NCBI GenBank assembly: GCA_964435115.1
Contig: CAYSYM010000027.1
Location: forward strand, 1-47,184
DNA length: 47,184 bases
Reading direction: 5' to 3'
DNA from: CAYSYM01 sp964435115
GTDB lineage: Bacteria; Chloroflexota; UBA6077; CF-72
Part shown: piece after piece, positions 8,099 through 16,175 of the stretch
Layout: each line of letters opens with the position of its first letter
How positions within the stretch are numbered: position 1 is the stretch's first letter
Program-made: the position numbers and the translations under genes
The notes under the pieces: model-generated
Told to the model about the DNA's origin: nothing
Databases searched by the model: none
What the model saw: only the letters and a program-made list of their open reading frames with translations

Positions 8099-8509
8099 AT
8101 GGCCGCACGACCGGAGGCCTGGTACCGCCAAGCGGAGCGAGACCTTGCCCATGCGCGGCGGTCGCTCCAGATGGACGACTTCGAGTGGGCATGCTTCGCG
8201 AGCCAGCAAGCCGCCGAAAAGGCCATCAAGGCCGTCTACCAGCGGCATGGTGCGGAGGCACGGGGGCACTCCGTCGCCGGCCTCCTTGCGGCACTCGGCC
8301 CCGTGCTGCCCGAGGCGGCGCGGTCGCTGGTGACACCTGCCCTCGTCGATCAGGCCCGCGAGCTAGACCGCCACTATATCCCCACACGCTACCCAGATGC
8401 GCACCCGCAAGGAGCACCGTATGAGTCCTACACGCGCGCCGATGCGGAGCGTGCGACCGGTGGTGCGGAGATTCTCCTCGGACTCTGTCGAGATCTTCTG
8501 GCTCGATAG
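8099..8509 (+). CDS. HEPN-domain protein (candidate toxin of an HEPN/MNT pair)
   Basis: 136-residue helical protein beginning PEAWYRQAERDLAHAR and containing the Cys/Gln-rich helix WACFASQQAAEKAIKAVY common in small HEPN proteins. The RX4H motif of HEPN ribonucleases is present as RELDRH (R87-H92), followed at once by Tyr93. In HepT toxins the modified Tyr is in RX4HXY, so here it is shifted by one. Such proteins are usually RNases neutralised by nucleotidyl transfer from the partner MNT enzyme. The ATG at 8099 is almost leaderless. The gene overlaps the downstream nucleotidyltransferase by 89 nt in another frame, a typical toxin-antitoxin arrangement. Function inferred from family and partner. 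Confidence 0.8.
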   Translation: MAARPEAWYRQAERDLAHARRSLQMDDFEWACFASQQAAEKAIKAVYQRHGAEARGHSVAGLLAALGPVLPEAARSLVTPALVDQARELDRHYIPTRYPDAHPQGAPYESYTRADAERATGGAEILLGLCRDLLAR

Positions 8510-8897
8510 GGCGGCGGCGAAGGCCAACGTCGTGGAGGCTGCGGGTCGCCTGGCCGAAGCCCACCCCGAGATCGAGCGGGTCGTGCTCTTTGGCTCGCTG
8601 GCCCGTGGTGATGCGGCGCCGGGCAGCGACGCCGACCTGCTGGTGGTCCTTTCACGAAGCAACCTCCCCTTCCTGGAGCGGCTTACCCACTACCGGCTCG
8701 ACGACACCGGAATGGCGGCCGACCTCTTCCCCTATACCCGTGAGGAGCTGGAGGCCGCGTTGGCGATCTCGCCGAGCTGGCGCGCGGCGCTGGCTGAAGG
8801 GGTCGTCATCTTCGACCGCCAGGCGCCCCCCGCGCGCACCTCCGGCAGCCACGAGGGGGAGCCTGCCTGTCTCGAGCCGGGTGACGGTGGCGGCTGA
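8421..8897 (+). CDS. MNT-type minimal nucleotidyltransferase (candidate antitoxin)
   Basis: 158-residue nucleotidyltransferase-fold protein. The catalytic signature GS-x10-DxD is intact: G58, S59, D70, D72 within LFGSLARGDAAPGSDADLLV. In HEPN/MNT modules this enzyme transfers AMP residues to the HEPN partner and silences it. The ATG at 8421 is chosen because AAGGAG (8409-8414) lies 6 nt upstream, although it starts inside the HEPN gene. The C-terminal ~25 residues after DRQAPPART are low-complexity. A short-lived antitoxin is the likely role; a stand-alone regulator is possible. Confidence 0.82.
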   Translation: MSPTRAPMRSVRPVVRRFSSDSVEIFWLDRAAAKANVVEAAGRLAEAHPEIERVVLFGSLARGDAAPGSDADLLVVLSRSNLPFLERLTHYRLDDTGMAADLFPYTREELEAALAISPSWRAALAEGVVIFDRQAPPARTSGSHEGEPACLEPGDGGG

Positions 8898-8917
8898 CTC
8901 CCCAGCAGTCGCTGCCG

Positions 8918-9838
8918 CTAGATCACCATCTGGACCGCGCGCCGCTCCCGGGCCCGCAGGGTGGCCTCCAGCTCCTGGAGGAACGCGGCAACCACGCCAC
9001 CTGGCGGGCCGGCGTCCTTGCGGCGGATCGCCTCGATGCTGCGTGTGATCGGCGGCGCGTCGGCGATCTCGACCTCGGACAGCAGGCCGCTCGCGATCTC
9101 GCGCGCCACCGACACCTTCGGCAGCAGCGCCACACCGAGCCCTTCTTCCACCATCTTCTTGGCCGCCTCGATGTTGTCCAGCTCCATGACGGTGCGCGCC
9201 ACCACGCCGCCGCGCAGGAAGAGCGACTGCGTCAGCTCGAAGTAGCTGGACGTGCGGTCGAACATGATCAGCCGCTCGCGGCCCACCTCGGCCAGCTCCA
9301 CCGTTCCGCGCCGGGCGAACCGGTGCTGCGGGTAGGCCACCAGCACGAGCTCGTCGTCGTACAGCGCCGTCGCCTCGATGTCCGAGTGGCGCAGCGACCG
9401 CACCAGGCCGACCTGGACCTCGTCGTCGAGCACCATGGCGAGGATCTCTTCCGAGTGCCCGGTCCGCACCGCCACGTCCACGCGCGGGTGCAGGGCGGCG
9501 AACCGCTTGAGCACCGGCGGCAGGACGTAGGTGCTCACGGCCGGCGCCGCGCCCAGCGCCAACCGGCCGGCGCTCGCTGAGCGCAGGTCGGCCAGACCCT
9601 GGCGCCCGTCGTCGATCGCCTGCACGGCCCGTTCGGCGCACGGGAGGAACACCCGGCCGGCATCCGTCAGGCGCACGCCCCGCCCGGTGCGCACGAACAG
9701 CGTCTCTCCGAGCTCCCTCTCCAGCGCCTGGATCCTCGCCGTCAGTGCCGGCTGAGTCACATACAGCGCCTCAGCCGCGCGGCTCACGTTCCCCGTCTTC
9801 GCCACCTCCAGGAACGCCTGGATCTGCCCGAACAGCAT
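8918..9838 (-). CDS. LysR-family transcriptional regulator
   Basis: 306 residues. The N-terminal winged helix-turn-helix runs FGQIQAFLEVAKTGNVSRAA, then ALYVTQPALTARIQALE, then LGETLFVRTGRGVRLT, the classical LysR pattern. The C-terminal two-lobed effector domain starts near residue 90 (GRLALGAAPAVSTYVLPPVL). The ATG at 9838 is preferred because LysR proteins start close to the helix-turn-helix and an inverted repeat (9861-9884) fits an operator just upstream. A GTG at 9874 would add 12 residues and swallow that site. The targets are unknown. It converges on the HEPN/MNT pair and lies downstream of a broken TctB-like gene on the same strand, so it may be an orphan of a lost tricarboxylate/aromatic uptake system. 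Confidence 0.88.
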   Translation of the reverse strand: MLFGQIQAFLEVAKTGNVSRAAEALYVTQPALTARIQALERELGETLFVRTGRGVRLTDAGRVFLPCAERAVQAIDDGRQGLADLRSASAGRLALGAAPAVSTYVLPPVLKRFAALHPRVDVAVRTGHSEEILAMVLDDEVQVGLVRSLRHSDIEATALYDDELVLVAYPQHRFARRGTVELAEVGRERLIMFDRTSSYFELTQSLFLRGGVVARTVMELDNIEAAKKMVEEGLGVALLPKVSVAREIASGLLSEVEIADAPPITRSIEAIRRKDAGPPGGVVAAFLQELEATLRARERRAVQMVI

Positions 9839-9860
9839 GTGCTTGGTATCAGCCCTGTCT

Positions 9861-9884
9861 ATGCTCTGGATCACTCCCGAGCAT
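9861..9884. promoter_or_regulatory. Inverted repeat, possible LysR operator
   Basis: ATGCTC (9861-9866) and GAGCAT (9879-9884) are perfect inverted arms with 12 nt between, 23-46 nt before the LysR ATG. LysR sites are typically interrupted dyads built on T-N11-A, so autoregulation is plausible. Confidence 0.4.
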
Positions 9885-10023
9885 CGCTACTATACCGGGC
9901 GCTGTCAACCCGGTCGCCGGGGCTGGGGTCTGGCCGCGGTGTGTGGCGCGCCGGCGGCCGGCTTGGGCGGCGCCATACCGCCGCCAGGGCGGCCACGAGC
10001 GCGCCTCGACACGCGCCGGCCGG

Positions 10024-10302
10024 CTACAGCAGCAGGCCGCGGGGCGTCGGGATGGCGAGGATGACTTTGAACGCCACGTAGAGGACGGCGTCGAAGCCGA
10101 CCGCAAACACCAGTGGAGCCAGCAGACGCTGCTGCCACGATGGCTGGTCCCTGGAGAGCAGCCAGGTGACCACCAGCAGGAAGCCAAAGGCGGACTCGTA
10201 GAAACCGGCGGCCTCGGATCCGAGCCCCAGCAAGACGAGCGCCACGATCAGGAAGGCCCACTCTTTCCACGGGACGCCGCCGAACGGCATCGTCGCCCAC
10301 AC
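10024..10302 (-). pseudogene. TctB-like small membrane subunit, N-terminally truncated
   Basis: Hydrophobic 92-residue frame with three likely membrane segments, ending PTPRGLLL. A C-terminal PLPRGLL is typical of TctB, the four-helix small subunit of tripartite tricarboxylate transporters, which is usually about 150 residues. The frame stays open upstream of the first start (GTG 10302) and reads protein-like (ASWYKERSELHTVW) until a TAG at 10351-10353, about 45 bp from hairpin repeat copy 2. The first membrane helices are therefore missing. No TctA or TctC gene is adjacent. It is called a remnant; an intact small membrane protein of another kind cannot be excluded. Confidence 0.5.
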
Positions 10303-10391
10303 GGTGTGCAGCTCGCTGCGCTCCTTGTACCATGAGGCGCGACTGTCTTGCTAGCCAGGCCGGGGCCAGGCGCTTCGCGCTTCCCCCACGA

Positions 10392-10456
10392 GGGGCCCAG
10401 CACGTGGGCCATAGCGGCGCGGGTCCGTGCCAGCCTGTGACCCACGTGCTGCGTCA
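10392..10456. repeat. Hairpin repeat, copy 2
   Basis: CAGCACGTGGG (10398-10408) and its complement CCCACGTGCTG (10441-10451) are separated by 32 nt, exactly as in copy 1 (6344-6354 / 6387-6397). Pairing outside the core is imperfect (about 14 of 18). The internal 32 nt are about half identical to copy 1. It sits in the spacer between the TctB-like remnant and the LVIVD gene. Confidence 0.75.
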
Positions 10457-10506
10457 CGCGAATCCCGCCCAGGACCGACGCCGACGCATTGCCGGAGGGA
10501 GAACCC

Positions 10507-11757
10507 GTGGCCGGAGCGCTGCCGCCCGTTCGCATCGCGCACAACCTGAGACTGCTCGCCCAGCATGACCTGGGCGGTGCCCCCAACGCCGGCGAAGGGC
10601 TGGCGCTGACGGTGACCCGAGAGGGACGGCGCCTCCTCTACGTCGCCCACGAGAACCCGCCGATGGCGCTGTCGGTGCTCGACGTGACGGACCCGCGCGA
10701 ACCGTCGCTGGCCTGGCAGATGCCCCTGCCGCACGATGAGGTGCGCTCCAACTCGCTAGCCCTGGGCCACGACATCCTGCTGATGGCGTACCAGGCGGTG
10801 AAACCCGGGCTGACACCCGCGGGCGTGCAGGTCCTCGAGCTCTCCAACCCCGCCAGCCCCCGCGAGATCGGGTTCTTCGACACGTCCGGACCGCACTCCC
10901 AGGGCGTGCACCTGGTGACGTTCATGGACGGGCGGTACGCCCACATCGCCACCGGCGCGCGCGACTTCGAGCCTGTCGACCCGAAGGATCACCAGTTCTA
11001 CATGATCGTCGACTTCGGGAACCCCACCCGGCCGCGGGAGGTGGGCCGCTGGTGGCTGCCAGGCCAGCGGAAGGGGGACGCGGCGTCGCCGCTGGAGCGG
11101 CACACCCCACCCGCCATCGACTCCGGCTTTCGTCCACACCACTGCCTGTCCTACCCAGAGCGCCCCGATCGCGCCTACGTCGGCTACATCGACGGCGGAT
11201 TCCTGATCCTCGACATCGCGGACTTGGGACAGCCGCGCCTCGTCAGCCGCGTCGACGTCCACCCGCCCTTCCCCGGCTTCACCCACACGGTGCTGCCACT
11301 GTTCAGCCGCGACCTGCTGCTGGTGACAGACGAAGCCACCACCATGTCCAACGGCGCGGACTGGCCAAAGCTCACCTGGATCGTCGATGTCCGCCGGGAG
11401 ACGAACCCGGTCATCATCGGCACGCTGCCGAAGCCCGCCGGCTTCGAGGAGCTGCACCGGACGGGCCGCCGGATCGGCGCGCACAACCTGCACGAGAACG
11501 AGCCCGAGCCAGGCGCGGCGAAGCTCGAGCGCACGGTCGTCGCCACGTGGTTCAGCGCCGGCCTGCGTGTCTACGACCTGTCCGACCCGTTCCGGCCGGA
11601 GGAGATTGCCGCCTTCCTCCCAGAGCCGCCGCCCGGGCAGCAGGGGTGTCGGATCAGCGACGTGTTCGTGGACGACCGCAACATCCTGTACGCGGCTGAC
11701 CGGGCGAAAGGTGGCATCTACGTGCTGGAGTACACGGGGGCGCGACCGCTGGACTGA
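10507..11757 (+). CDS. LVIVD-repeat beta-propeller protein
   Basis: 416 residues built of repeated short strands with the LVIVD pattern, for example LSVLDVTDPREPSLAW, VQVLELSNPASPREIG, FMIVDFGNPTRPREVG-like, GFLILDIADLGQPRLV and LRVYDLSDPFRPEEIA. This implies a beta-propeller of about seven blades. No signal peptide is visible, so it is probably cytoplasmic unless exported another way. Conserved His-rich stretches (FRPHHCLSY, GAHNLHENEP) could bind metal or form an active site. Proteins of this type are seldom characterised; no reaction is assigned. The GTG at 10507 is chosen because GGAGGGA lies 6 nt upstream. Confidence 0.75.
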   Translation: MAGALPPVRIAHNLRLLAQHDLGGAPNAGEGLALTVTREGRRLLYVAHENPPMALSVLDVTDPREPSLAWQMPLPHDEVRSNSLALGHDILLMAYQAVKPGLTPAGVQVLELSNPASPREIGFFDTSGPHSQGVHLVTFMDGRYAHIATGARDFEPVDPKDHQFYMIVDFGNPTRPREVGRWWLPGQRKGDAASPLERHTPPAIDSGFRPHHCLSYPERPDRAYVGYIDGGFLILDIADLGQPRLVSRVDVHPPFPGFTHTVLPLFSRDLLLVTDEATTMSNGADWPKLTWIVDVRRETNPVIIGTLPKPAGFEELHRTGRRIGAHNLHENEPEPGAAKLERTVVATWFSAGLRVYDLSDPFRPEEIAAFLPEPPPGQQGCRISDVFVDDRNILYAADRAKGGIYVLEYTGARPLD

Positions 11758-11774
11758 CGGCCGCGCCACAAGGC

Positions 11775-11822
11775 TTGACGCGGCCCCAGGGGGCTCCTAG
11801 CATTGGAAGTCGCAACAGTTGC
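11775..11822 (+). promoter_or_regulatory. Promoter and IclR-type operator of the MmgE/PrpD gene
   Basis: TTGACG (11775-11780), a 17-bp spacer and TAGCAT (11798-11803) form a good sigma70-type promoter. Eight nt after the -10, at the expected transcription start, lies the perfect palindrome GCAACAGTTGC (11812-11822). The same motif at the same 8-nt distance follows the ThDP-enzyme promoter, and related copies lie before the iclR gene and the ABC importer. Confidence 0.7.
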
Positions 11823-11897
11823 ATTCTGCGGTCCAGTGCGGCCGTTCACCCGGCGGGTGACGCTCGCACGGGCCGCGCTGCAGGGGAGGGCTACCCG

Positions 11898-13259
11898 ATG
11901 AGTCGTACGACGCGCGAGCTGGCCACCTTCGTGGCGGACCTGCGCTACGCGGACCTGCCGACACGCGTGGTGGAGCGCACCAAGGACCTGCTCCTCGACG
12001 CGGTGGCGAGCGCGATCGCCGGGCACCAGGGCGACGAGACCGGGCAGGTCGAGGCGACGGCCCGTGCCCTCGGGGCCTCCAGCGAGTCGACGATCATCGG
12101 CGGGGGGACGCTGTCGCTGGCAGGGGCGACGCTCTTCAACAGCTACCTGATCACCGCGGTCACCGTGTGCGACGTCCACCGGCCGACGCTGTGCCATATC
12201 ACACCGGGGGTCGTCGCGCCCGCGCTTGCCATCGCCGAGCGGCAGGATGCCTCGGGTCGCGACCTCCTGGCGGCCATCGCGCTCGGCCTGGAGACGACGA
12301 CGCGGGTCGGGCTCGGCACCCACTACCCGGAGTTCAGGAAACGCGGCTGGCATGCACCCGGTGTCGTGGGCCCGTTTGGCGGCGCGGCAGCCGTGGGCAG
12401 CCTGCTGGGGCTCGACGCCGACCGCCAGGTCGCTGCCTTCGGCCTGGCCGGGAGCCAGTCGGCTGGCACGTTCGCCGCCTGGGGCACGCCCACGGTCAAA
12501 TTCCACCAGGCGCGCGGCGCCGTCTCGGGGCTCCTGGCGGGGCTGCTGGCCGAGCAGGGCTTCCGCGCGTCGGACGAGATCCTCACCCATCCCGACGGCG
12601 GTCTGTTCAACACCTACTCGGACGGCGGGCACCCCGACGAGGTGACGGCCGATCTGGGCACCCGCTGGGAGCTCGAGCACATCTCGCTGCGGCTGTGGCC
12701 GGCGGCGAGCTCGATCCAGTCAGTGATCACCGCGATGTTCGCGCTGGTGCAGGAGCACGACCTCCGCCCCGAGACCGTCAAGCGCATCCGCATCGGCCTG
12801 TCGAAGACGGTCTACGACCTGCACGGCCAGATGGACTGGGCGGGCAAGTTCCGCGCCCTGCTGTCCACGCGCTACGTCGCCGCGGTGGTCCTGGCCGACC
12901 GCCGCTGCTGGCTCGACCAGTTCACACCCGAGCGGATGGAGGACCCAGCCCTGGGCGCCTTTGCCCGCGATCGCATCACGGTCGAGATCGACCCGTCCGT
13001 CGAGGGTACGGGCGCAGTGGTCGAGGTGACGGGTGTCAGCGGCGCCACGTACGTGGAGCATCGAGCGGTGCCGCGCGGTGACGCGGCCGACCCGCTCACC
13101 CGGGCGGAGATCGAGGAGAAGTTCCGGATGGCGAGCCGCGGGCGGCTGCCTGGAGGGGCGGTCGAGCAGGCGATCGAGCTGCTGAACAACGTGGAGCGGA
13201 TCGAGCGCACGAGCGAGCTGTGCGCGGCGCTGCGGGCGCCGATTGCGGCGCCTGTCTGA
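11898..13259 (+). CDS. MmgE/PrpD-family protein
   Basis: 453 residues, close to the family's usual 450-480. It begins with the helical domain typical of MmgE/PrpD (TRELATFVADLRYADLP, LLLDAVASAIAGHQ) and includes VTVCDVHRPTLCHITPG and the later WHAPGVVGPFGGAAA region. Members include 2-methylcitrate dehydratase, cis-aconitate decarboxylase and iminodisuccinate epimerase, so (de)hydration, decarboxylation or epimerisation of a carboxylic acid is expected; the substrate is unknown. No methylcitrate synthase or lyase is nearby, which argues against a standard propionate role. The ATG at 11898 follows GGGGAGGG by 7 nt. It shares promoter and operator design with the ThDP enzyme and importer, placing it in one pathway with them. 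Confidence 0.85.
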   Translation: MSRTTRELATFVADLRYADLPTRVVERTKDLLLDAVASAIAGHQGDETGQVEATARALGASSESTIIGGGTLSLAGATLFNSYLITAVTVCDVHRPTLCHITPGVVAPALAIAERQDASGRDLLAAIALGLETTTRVGLGTHYPEFRKRGWHAPGVVGPFGGAAAVGSLLGLDADRQVAAFGLAGSQSAGTFAAWGTPTVKFHQARGAVSGLLAGLLAEQGFRASDEILTHPDGGLFNTYSDGGHPDEVTADLGTRWELEHISLRLWPAASSIQSVITAMFALVQEHDLRPETVKRIRIGLSKTVYDLHGQMDWAGKFRALLSTRYVAAVVLADRRCWLDQFTPERMEDPALGAFARDRITVEIDPSVEGTGAVVEVTGVSGATYVEHRAVPRGDAADPLTRAEIEEKFRMASRGRLPGGAVEQAIELLNNVERIERTSELCAALRAPIAAPV

Positions 13260-13351
13260 CCATGGCCGGGCCGATTGAGCCGCCTGGCCTCACCTTGCTG
13301 ACCGGGGAGCTTCGAGGTGGGCAACCGCCGACGAGCGGGAGGGGATGATTG

Positions 13352-13996
13352 ATGTCCACACCACCACGGTCAGGCTCGAGCCCGCTGCTGACCGCCCCGG
13401 CCGCCGAGGCGCTGTTCGGCGTCTGGGGGGACGGGCTCGCCGCGTCGCAGCCGGCCTTCGACGCCTGGCTCAGTGGCCGAGCCAACGCGGCTGCCGCGTC
13501 CGGCGGACGTGTCAGGCGGTTCCGGCTGGCGGACGGTGGGGCCGGCGTGATGCTGCTCGCCGAGCTACGCGGTCTCTCAAACACCGCGGCCGTGCCCACC
13601 TGGCTCCATGCTGCCGGGGCTCGTGGGGTGGACGGGGTCGAATCCGCCCGTTACCGCCTGCGTGTAGCGCGGGCCTCACGGGGGTCGGGCGACCTGTTCG
13701 AGGCCCCATACATTCTCTCGGTCCGCCTCTTCGTCCCTGAACAGTGGCGCGCCGACGTGCGGGCGTGGCTGGACGAGGAGCACTACGGCGCGCACCTTAA
13801 GCTCCGCGGCTGCAGCTGGTACCACGGGTACGAGTCGCTCGACGGACCGTTCAACTTCCTCAACCTGTGGGGGCTGGACTCCCCCGGCGTCATCGACACC
13901 CCGGAGTGGGCAGCTGCGCGAGACACGCCGTGGCGCGGGCGCCTGCTCCCGGCGTTCGCCAGGACCGGGCGGGCCGTGTACCGGCCCGGCCCGTGA
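13352..13996 (+). CDS. Conserved-looking protein of unknown function
   Basis: 214 residues, not recognised. There is no signal peptide, membrane helix or known catalytic motif. The second half has aromatic-rich segments (RAWLDEEHYGAHLKLRGCSW, YHGYESLDGPFNFLNLWGL). A short acidic 'DEEHYGAHL' followed by beta-like strands recalls ferredoxin-like (dimeric alpha/beta barrel) proteins such as EthD or Dabb families; this is a guess. The ATG at 13352 has GGGAGGGG 7 nt upstream. It starts 92 nt after the MmgE/PrpD gene on the same strand with no promoter seen between, so it is probably its operon partner and may act on the same substrate. Confidence 0.65.
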   Translation: MSTPPRSGSSPLLTAPAAEALFGVWGDGLAASQPAFDAWLSGRANAAAASGGRVRRFRLADGGAGVMLLAELRGLSNTAAVPTWLHAAGARGVDGVESARYRLRVARASRGSGDLFEAPYILSVRLFVPEQWRADVRAWLDEEHYGAHLKLRGCSWYHGYESLDGPFNFLNLWGLDSPGVIDTPEWAAARDTPWRGRLLPAFARTGRAVYRPGP

Positions 13997-14092
13997 GGTG
14001 GCGTTACCGGGCACGTCCGCCCGTACTCGGCGTCGAAGGGAGCGAGGCGCGGCCCCCATGCCGCGGCTCTCCACGCGCCAGGGCGCGGGGAT

Positions 14093-15922
14093 CTACCGGC
14101 CCGGCACCGTCGCGGCGCCCGTCTCGGCGGCGACGCGCCCGTCAGTTGGCCAGCCGTAGTTCGGCAGCGGCGCCGCCAGTGGCGGCAGGTCCCAGCTCCC
14201 CGTGGCCGGTGGCAGCACGTCGGCGTCCACGCGGACGTCCAGCACGGTTGGCTGGCGGGCGGCGATGGCGGCAGCAACCTGCTCGCGCAGGTCCCGCGGG
14301 CGCTCCACCGTCACGCCGCTGGCACCCATGGAGCGCGCGAGCAGGGCGAAGTCGGTCGTCATCAGCTCACCCGTGGCGTGGGCGCGAAAGCGCACCGCGA
14401 TCTCGCGGCCTGCGCCGAAGAAGCCCGCCTGCTGGTCGCGGATCGAGACGTAGCCCTGGTTGTTCCACACCACCCACACGACCGGGAGCCCGTACTCAAC
14501 GGCGGTCGCGACGGCGTTCGCGGTCATGAGGAAGCCGCCGTCGCCACAGATCGCCACCACCGGTCGCTCCGGCGCCGCGAACTGGGCGCCGAGCGCGCCG
14601 CCCACACCGAACCCCATGGCCGCGAACCCCCACGACTGCAGGAGCATGCCCGACCGGGGCGCCTTGAGCTGCTGCACCAGCCAGTTGTGGTGCACGCCGA
14701 CGTCGGCGAGCACGATGCTGTTGTCCGGCAGCACCGCCTGCACGTCGGCCACGAGGCGATCCGGGCGAATCGGCACGGCGTCCGATGACTGGGCGTGCTC
14801 GAGGAACGCCTCCCACTCCCGCTTCCAGGCCTGCGTCTGCCGCACCCAGCCGGCGTGGCGCGCAACGGCCATGCCCGCCCGGGCGCGGCACAGCTCGAGG
14901 AGCTGGCGGAGCACGATCCGCGCGTCACCGACGATGCCGATCGTAGGCGGGAAGTTGCGGCCGATCTCCTGGGGATCCACGTCGACGTGGACGAGCTGCG
15001 TGGGTGGGATGCGGTAGGTCATGCCCGGGATCCAGGCGCTCGTCGCGCGGTCGTCGAAGCGGGTCCCCAGGGCCAACAGCACGTCGGAGGAGCGCGCGGC
15101 TTCGTTCGCCGCGTAGGTGCCGTTGCGCCCCGTGGCCCCGAGCCCGAGCGGGGAGGACTCGTCGATCGCGCCCTTGCCGAGCGGGGAGGTGATCACGGGG
15201 ATCTGCAAGAGCTCGGCGAGCTGGCGCAGCTCCTCGACGGCTTCGCCCAGCAGGACCCCGTGGCCCGCGACGATGGCCGGCCGCTCGGCGCCCAGGAGCA
15301 GCTCAGCCGCCCGCCGCACCGCTTCCGGATCACCCCCACCGCGGCTCGAGACGCCGCATCGCCACAGCTCGGGGTCCGGGACCTCCGCCTCGACCTCCTC
15401 GACGAACACGTTCAAGGGGACGTCCACGTGCACGGGCCCCGGCCGCCCAGCCAGCATGAGGCTGTACGCCTGGCGCATGATGAGCGGCAGCATGTCGGCG
15501 CGGGGCGCCTGGTAGCTGCGCTTCACGTAGGGGCGCATCACGGTGTTGAAGTCGCCCTGGAAGTGGCGGCCCGTCTCCTGGAAGGGGCCGCGATTGAACT
15601 GCTGGGTGGGAACGTTGCCGGTGATCGCCAGGAAGGCGGATGAGTCGAGGAACGCCGAGGCGACCGGCATCGCCAGGTTGAGCGAGCCCGGGCCACACGA
15701 CGTGTACGTGGCCACCGGCCGGTGGGTGACGCGGTAGAACGCATCGGCCATGAAGCCGGCCACCTGCTCGTCGTGGGTAGTGATGGTCTTGATGCGGTCG
15801 CGCCGATCGTACGCGGCGTCCAGGAGGCCGATGATCCCGTGTCCGCAGACGCCGAACAGGTAGGGCACCTGCTCCTTCAGCAGGTACTCCACGATGATCT
15901 CCGCCCCCTTGTAGCTCTGCAT
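14093..15922 (-). CDS. Thiamine-diphosphate-dependent enzyme, acetolactate-synthase-like
   Basis: 609 residues with the three domains of the acetolactate synthase/decarboxylase family. The N-terminal PYR domain has the cofactor-activating Glu in TTHDEQVAGFMADAFYR. The central domain is at about 200-340. The C-terminal ThDP domain has the Mg/diphosphate motif GDGGFLMTANAV...WNNQGY (GDG-x25-30-NN). Family members condense or cleave 2-keto acids; relatives include acetolactate synthase, sulfoacetaldehyde acetyltransferase and various decarboxylases. No regulatory small subunit or ilvC lies nearby, so a catabolic role is more likely than valine synthesis. The ATG at 15922 has GGGAG 6 nt upstream. 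It has its own strong promoter (16016-16044) with the regulon motif. It converges on the unknown gene ending at 13996. Confidence 0.85.
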   Translation of the reverse strand: MQSYKGAEIIVEYLLKEQVPYLFGVCGHGIIGLLDAAYDRRDRIKTITTHDEQVAGFMADAFYRVTHRPVATYTSCGPGSLNLAMPVASAFLDSSAFLAITGNVPTQQFNRGPFQETGRHFQGDFNTVMRPYVKRSYQAPRADMLPLIMRQAYSLMLAGRPGPVHVDVPLNVFVEEVEAEVPDPELWRCGVSSRGGGDPEAVRRAAELLLGAERPAIVAGHGVLLGEAVEELRQLAELLQIPVITSPLGKGAIDESSPLGLGATGRNGTYAANEAARSSDVLLALGTRFDDRATSAWIPGMTYRIPPTQLVHVDVDPQEIGRNFPPTIGIVGDARIVLRQLLELCRARAGMAVARHAGWVRQTQAWKREWEAFLEHAQSSDAVPIRPDRLVADVQAVLPDNSIVLADVGVHHNWLVQQLKAPRSGMLLQSWGFAAMGFGVGGALGAQFAAPERPVVAICGDGGFLMTANAVATAVEYGLPVVWVVWNNQGYVSIRDQQAGFFGAGREIAVRFRAHATGELMTTDFALLARSMGASGVTVERPRDLREQVAAAIAARQPTVLDVRVDADVLPPATGSWDLPPLAAPLPNYGWPTDGRVAAETGAATVPGR

Positions 15923-15996
15923 CCTGGCTCCCTTCCCCGGCCAGCCGAGAGCGGGCTCCGGGCACCGGATGGACGCGCTCAGTCGTACCGGGACGT

Positions 15997-16044
15997 GCAA
16001 CTGTTCCGTGCTGCGATACTACGATCCGCCTGCCAGCCTGTCAA
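15997..16044 (-). promoter_or_regulatory. Promoter and IclR-type operator of the ThDP enzyme
   Basis: On the minus strand TTGACA (16044-16039), a 17-bp spacer and TAGTAT (16021-16016) make a near-consensus promoter. The operator-like GGAACAGTTGC (16007-15997) begins 8 nt after the -10, the same geometry as at the MmgE/PrpD promoter. Confidence 0.72.
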
Positions 16045-16175
16045 CGGCGCGACTCGCGGCAGCCGCGAGTGCGGCGTGCGCAGGCGCAGCCATCCCACAG
16101 GCTGACCCGTCAGACGAGACACGCGGGTCCGGTGGGCCTCGGTCCGGACGTCCCGGGCGAGGCGCCGGCGCGCGC

